From assembly GCA_944326735.1 (NCBI GenBank), contig CALVFC010000085.1:1-6563 (forward strand): a stretch of DNA of 6,563 nt, written 5' to 3'. The translations under genes and the position numbers were made by a program. This document shows positions 5,929-6,563 of this stretch, piece after piece. Each line of letters starts with the position of its first letter. Positions within the stretch are counted from its first letter, which is position 1. Origin of the DNA: an uncultured Limosilactobacillus sp. (GTDB lineage: Bacteria > Bacillota > Bacilli > Lactobacillales > Lactobacillaceae). The notes under the pieces are model-generated. The model ran no database searches, was not told where the DNA came from, and was given only the letters and a program-made list of their open reading frames with translations.

Positions 5929-6563
5929 ATGGACGATGAGTATAAAAGTTTAACGGGGAAAAGTTTTGAAAGTAATATCCTGTTCATTGGTCAATACCAG
6001 TGTCCCCCTAACTACTTTTTCCGGGGGAATAACGTCCGCGAGAACTACGTCATTCACTATGTCCAGTCTGGCCAAGGGACCTTTTCGTCAGCCAATCGAC
6101 CAGCCGTTACTTTGAAGAAGGGGGACGTGTTTATTTTGCCGAAGGGGGTCCCCTGCTTCTACCAAGCGGATGGTCACCACCCCTGGAAGTACTTCTGGAT
6201 TGGTTTGTCAGGGACAAAAATCAATGCCATGCTAGCGGGGTCGCAACTGGCAACCAAGCGTTACCTCCGTCAAGTCCAGAATAGTCATTTCTACGACCAC
6301 CTAGTCCAACTCTACTCTGCCCTCAAGCAGCCGGGATCACTGGCCAACGATATTCGGGTTGAGGCGCTAACTTACCAAATGTTCTATGACCTCGTCACGG
6401 AATACCCCACTAAGCAGCCCCACTTAAACACCAAGGCGGCTAACCAGCTGAAACTGGCGAGCTACTACCTCAAAGAAAATTACCACAAAGCTAGTTGCAA
6501 CATTGAAGACCTCTGCCACCACCTCAACATTTCCCGTAGCTATTTGTATACCCTGTTCAAAAA
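5929..6563 (+). CDS. AraC-family transcriptional regulator, MsmR/RafR-like (C-terminus beyond window)
   Basis: Probably a sugar-sensing regulator of the divergent symporter-melA operon. The visible 211 residues start MDDEYKSLTGKSFESNILFI. Residues about 25-100 look like the AraC-type cupin sensor domain, with YVIHYVQSGQGTF, LKKGDVFILPKGVPCFYQAD and PWKYFWIGLSG in the usual order. A helical linker follows (about 105-165). The AraC DNA-binding domain begins near 172 (KLASYYLKENY), with the first helix-turn-helix at NIEDLCHHLNISRSYLYTLF (191-210), where the window stops. Such proteins are usually 270-300 residues, so roughly 60-90 are missing, including the second helix-turn-helix. The start has AAAGGGA (5917-5923) five bases upstream. 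Similar proteins, such as MsmR and RafR of streptococci, activate raffinose and melibiose genes; assigning that role here rests on family and divergent position. Confidence 0.92.
   Translation, partial: MDDEYKSLTGKSFESNILFIGQYQCPPNYFFRGNNVRENYVIHYVQSGQGTFSSANRPAVTLKKGDVFILPKGVPCFYQADGHHPWKYFWIGLSGTKINAMLAGSQLATKRYLRQVQNSHFYDHLVQLYSALKQPGSLANDIRVEALTYQMFYDLVTEYPTKQPHLNTKAANQLKLASYYLKENYHKASCNIEDLCHHLNISRSYLYTLFK

Overview
The window reads as chromosomal DNA of a lactic acid bacterium. Clues are the Gram-positive T-box leader, strong AAGGAG-type ribosome binding sites, a cre-like catabolite site, and a LacS-type sugar symporter with a fused EIIA domain. Base composition looks close to the mid-40s percent GC by eye. 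Together these suggest Lactobacillaceae, perhaps a Limosilactobacillus-like species; the genus is an inference.

Layout: (1) 1-200, minus: the first 66 codons of tryptophanyl-tRNA synthetase (trpS), cut by the window edge. (2) 201-477: a divergent intergenic region holding a complete tRNA-Trp-sensing T-box leader with its terminator, and overlapping promoters for trpS and the next gene. (3) 478-1449, plus: a beta-class DNA adenine methyltransferase with no restriction endonuclease in view. (4) 1431-1464: a strong bidirectional terminator shared with the convergent operon. (5) 5665-1469, minus: a two-gene galactoside operon, with a LacS/RafP-type symporter first and a GH36 alpha-galactosidase (melA) second, 45 bp apart. 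(6) 5666-5928: a 263-bp divergent control region with promoters both ways, a cre site, a perfect inverted repeat inside the symporter promoter and a longer imperfect inverted repeat between the promoters. (7) 5929 to the end, plus: an AraC-family regulator, cut inside its DNA-binding domain.

The right-hand two thirds form a self-contained utilisation unit. The symporter brings in alpha-galactosides such as melibiose or raffinose, cytoplasmic MelA releases galactose, the divergent AraC/MsmR-like protein probably senses sugar and controls the promoter, and CcpA probably represses it through cre. The left-hand part is housekeeping (trpS) plus an orphan methyltransferase.

No mobile element, CRISPR array, tRNA or rRNA gene was seen, and no gene-free stretch exceeds 300 bases. 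I found no evidence of a wholly new system. The least explained parts are the operator architecture at 5701-5809 and the target and role of the solitary methyltransferase.
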